Below, piece by piece: positions 32,463-34,050 of a DNA stretch of 34,050 bases (its first letter is position 1; each line of letters starts with the position of its first letter). The DNA is from Alphaproteobacteria bacterium. GTDB lineage: Bacteria; Pseudomonadota; Alphaproteobacteria; GCA-2731375. Under the pieces are notes generated by a model. The model was given only the letters and a program-made list of their open reading frames with translations. It did not search any database and was not told where the DNA came from. The stretch spans positions 1-34,050 of the forward strand of contig JASLLM010000016.1 of assembly GCA_030747035.1 (NCBI GenBank), in the 5' to 3' direction. A program made the translations under genes and the position numbers.

Positions 32463-33784
32463 ACGGTGGGAATGGAAATGGCTATGGAAACCTCCGCCCC
32501 ATCCTGATGTTCCTGGCCATGTTCGCGGCATTGGCTGCCGTGGGTTTGATGCAGAGCTGGTCCCTGGCCCTGGCCATTCTGAACCTGTGCCTGATCTCCG
32601 CCGTAATGTCCCTGGGCGTCAATATACAGTGGGGTTATGCGGGCCTGTTCAACGTGGGCATCATGGGCTTCGCCGCCCTGGGCGGGGTTGCCGGCGTCCT
32701 GATGTCGGTACCTCCGGTCGCGGCGGCCTGGCAGGTAGGCGGTGGCGGTATCGCGATCTCCCTGGTCACATCCGTAGGGACAATTCTGGCGGCGGTGTTC
32801 GCCGCCAAACGCATCACCGCGCGCGGCCCCCGGCGGCTGGTCCTGGCGGTGATTATTGTTGCCGGTTATTTCCTGACGCGGGCCTTCTTCGATCCGGCCG
32901 TCGAGGCCATCGAAGCGGTGGAGCCGGCCAAGACCGGATTTTTGGGTGGTCTGGGCCTGCCGATCCTGGCCTCCTGGCTGGTCGGCGGCATACTGGCCGC
33001 CGGAGCCGCCTGGATCATCGGTAAGATCGCCCTGGGTCTGCGCTCCGATTACCTGGCCATCGCCACCCTGGGCATCTCGGAAATTATCGTCGCCATGCTG
33101 AAGAACGAGGATTGGCTGACCCGCGGCGTCAAGAATGTCTCCGGCCTGCCCCGCCCGGTGCCCTACGAAGTAGACCTGCAACAGGCCATCTGGTTTCAGG
33201 AATGGGCGGATCGTCTGGGCGCCACGCCGGTGGAGTTCTCCTCGATCTTCGTCAAACTCTGTTATGGCGCGCTGTTCGCCGCCGTACTGTTGGTGGTGCT
33301 GTGGCTGTCGCAGCGGGCGCTGAACTCGCCCTGGGGCCGGATGATGCGGGCGATCCGGGACAACGAAGTCTCCGCCGCCGCCATGGGCAAAAACATCAAG
33401 GGCCGGCATTTGCAGGTCTTTGTCCTCGGCTCCGCCGTGGTCGGGATCGCCGGCGCCATGCTGACAACTTTGGACGGCCAGTTCACGCCGGCCTCGTACC
33501 AGCCGCTACGCTTCACCTTCATCATCTGGGTCATGGTTATCGTTGGCGGTTCCGGCAACAACTGGGGCTCGGTCCTGGGCGGCTTCGTGATCTGGTTCTT
33601 CTGGATCGAGGCGGAACCCATGGGCCTGTGGCTGATGGATCTGCTTACCGCCGGCCTGGACGAAGGCAGCGGCTTGCGCAAGCATCTGCTCGACAGTGCG
33701 GCCCATATGCGTCTGATGACCATGGGTCTGATATTGTTGCTTGTGCTACGCTTCAGTCCGCGAGGATTGATCCCGGAAAAATAG
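32459..33784 (+). CDS. livM: Branched-chain amino acid-type ABC importer permease, LivM-like
   Basis: A 441-residue permease that pairs with the LivH-like subunit. Family blocks are WGYAGLFNVGIMGFAALGG, LRSDYLAIATLGISEI, GRMMRAIRDNEVSAAAMG and VIVGGSGNNWGSVLGG. A stretch of about 60-70 residues (roughly 95-175) with extra hydrophobic segments lies between the first two blocks, making it longer than minimal LivM proteins. The N-terminus is Gly/Asn-rich. ATG 32459 overlaps the LivH stop by 4 nt. The next gene begins 40 nt downstream and may be co-transcribed. Confidence 0.94.
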   Translation: MNGGNGNGYGNLRPILMFLAMFAALAAVGLMQSWSLALAILNLCLISAVMSLGVNIQWGYAGLFNVGIMGFAALGGVAGVLMSVPPVAAAWQVGGGGIAISLVTSVGTILAAVFAAKRITARGPRRLVLAVIIVAGYFLTRAFFDPAVEAIEAVEPAKTGFLGGLGLPILASWLVGGILAAGAAWIIGKIALGLRSDYLAIATLGISEIIVAMLKNEDWLTRGVKNVSGLPRPVPYEVDLQQAIWFQEWADRLGATPVEFSSIFVKLCYGALFAAVLLVVLWLSQRALNSPWGRMMRAIRDNEVSAAAMGKNIKGRHLQVFVLGSAVVGIAGAMLTTLDGQFTPASYQPLRFTFIIWVMVIVGGSGNNWGSVLGGFVIWFFWIEAEPMGLWLMDLLTAGLDEGSGLRKHLLDSAAHMRLMTMGLILLLVLRFSPRGLIPEK

Positions 33785-33824
33785 CCCGTCTAGTCCGCCC
33801 GGCGCAAACCGATAGGATCTTGTG

Positions 33825-34050
33825 ATGACAAATGCCACGGCAACCGCCGGCCGCTACGATGTCCTGTTCGAGCCGGTAACGATCGGCCCGGTGACGGCGC
33901 GCAACCGCTTTTATCAGGTGCCCCATTGCAACGGCATGGGGCGCAACCACCCGACCGCCATGGCCGTGATGCGCGGCATCAAGGCGGAGGGCGGCTGGGC
34001 GGTGGTCTGCACCGAGCAATGCGATATCCATCCGACCAGCGAAACCACGC
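33825..34050 (+). CDS. Trimethylamine/dimethylamine dehydrogenase-like FMN oxidoreductase (partial, 5' end)
   Basis: The first 75 codons of an Old-Yellow-Enzyme-type flavoprotein that runs off the window. Visible blocks are RYDVLFEPVTIGPVTARNRF, YQVPHCNGMG, GIKAEGGWAVV and CTEQCDIHPTS. These match the opening of trimethylamine/dimethylamine dehydrogenases and related N-demethylases more than simple enoate reductases. Full enzymes also carry a [4Fe-4S] cluster and a second nucleotide-binding half, which would lie beyond 34050. ATG 33825 has AGGA 7 nt upstream. Its place behind a complete Liv-type importer suggests the importer may bring in a methylated amine or betaine. Confidence 0.88.
   Translation, partial: MTNATATAGRYDVLFEPVTIGPVTARNRFYQVPHCNGMGRNHPTAMAVMRGIKAEGGWAVVCTEQCDIHPTSETT

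Overview
The window is GC-rich and gene-dense, with short intergenic gaps, many 1-4 nt gene overlaps and frequent TTG or GTG codons at frame starts. It reads as a chromosomal segment of an alphaproteobacterium, probably a metabolically versatile Rhodospirillales-like organism. This placement is an inference from gene content: a D-tartrate dehydratase very like the Bradyrhizobium enzyme, Liv-type uptake, family III CoA-transferases and multihaem cytochromes. I see no rRNA, tRNA, CRISPR array, integrase, transposase or insertion sequence. No stretch over 300 bases lacks a gene.

Layout. (1) Bases 1-4928: the 5' tip of a minus-strand gene, a divergent thiolase-family gene, and a large soluble PAS-rich hybrid histidine kinase. 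(2) Bases 4933-13087: a seven-gene minus-strand operon. In transcription order it encodes a ThDP enzyme, a DUF1445 protein, a crotonase, a gamma-glutamyltransferase-like protein, D-tartrate dehydratase, a HAD dehalogenase and a CaiB-type CoA-transferase. (3) Bases 13212-16122: a divergent plus-strand operon of crotonase, CaiB-type CoA-transferase and CitE-like lyase. It is followed at 16203 by a radical SAM/SPASM-like protein with a structured leader. Together (2) and (3) look like a catabolic island that activates organic acids as CoA esters, hydrates them and cleaves them to central metabolites.

(4) Bases 17294-24769: a five-gene minus-strand redox cluster, the most unusual part of the window. 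It encodes a membrane-anchored NAD(P)H/FAD/[2Fe-2S] reductase, a tetrahaem c554-like cytochrome, a cyclic-nucleotide-domain/poly-[4Fe-4S] fusion, a dihaem membrane b-type cytochrome and a decahaem cytochrome. The decahaem protein has a duplicated cysteine-rich N-terminus and an Asp-rich repeat. The set could form an electron route between the NAD(P)H pool and periplasmic haems. Its direction and terminal partner cannot be told from sequence.

(5) Bases 25017-28464: cobS and a malate/lactate-type dehydrogenase overlapping by 4 nt on the minus strand, a TetR-like regulator coupled to csaA on the plus strand, and a lipocalin-like gene converging on csaA. (6) Bases 28703-34050: a complete Liv-type ABC importer (binding protein, LivG, LivF, LivH, LivM), followed by the start of a trimethylamine/dimethylamine dehydrogenase-like flavoprotein. 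This hints at uptake and demethylation of a methylated amine or betaine.
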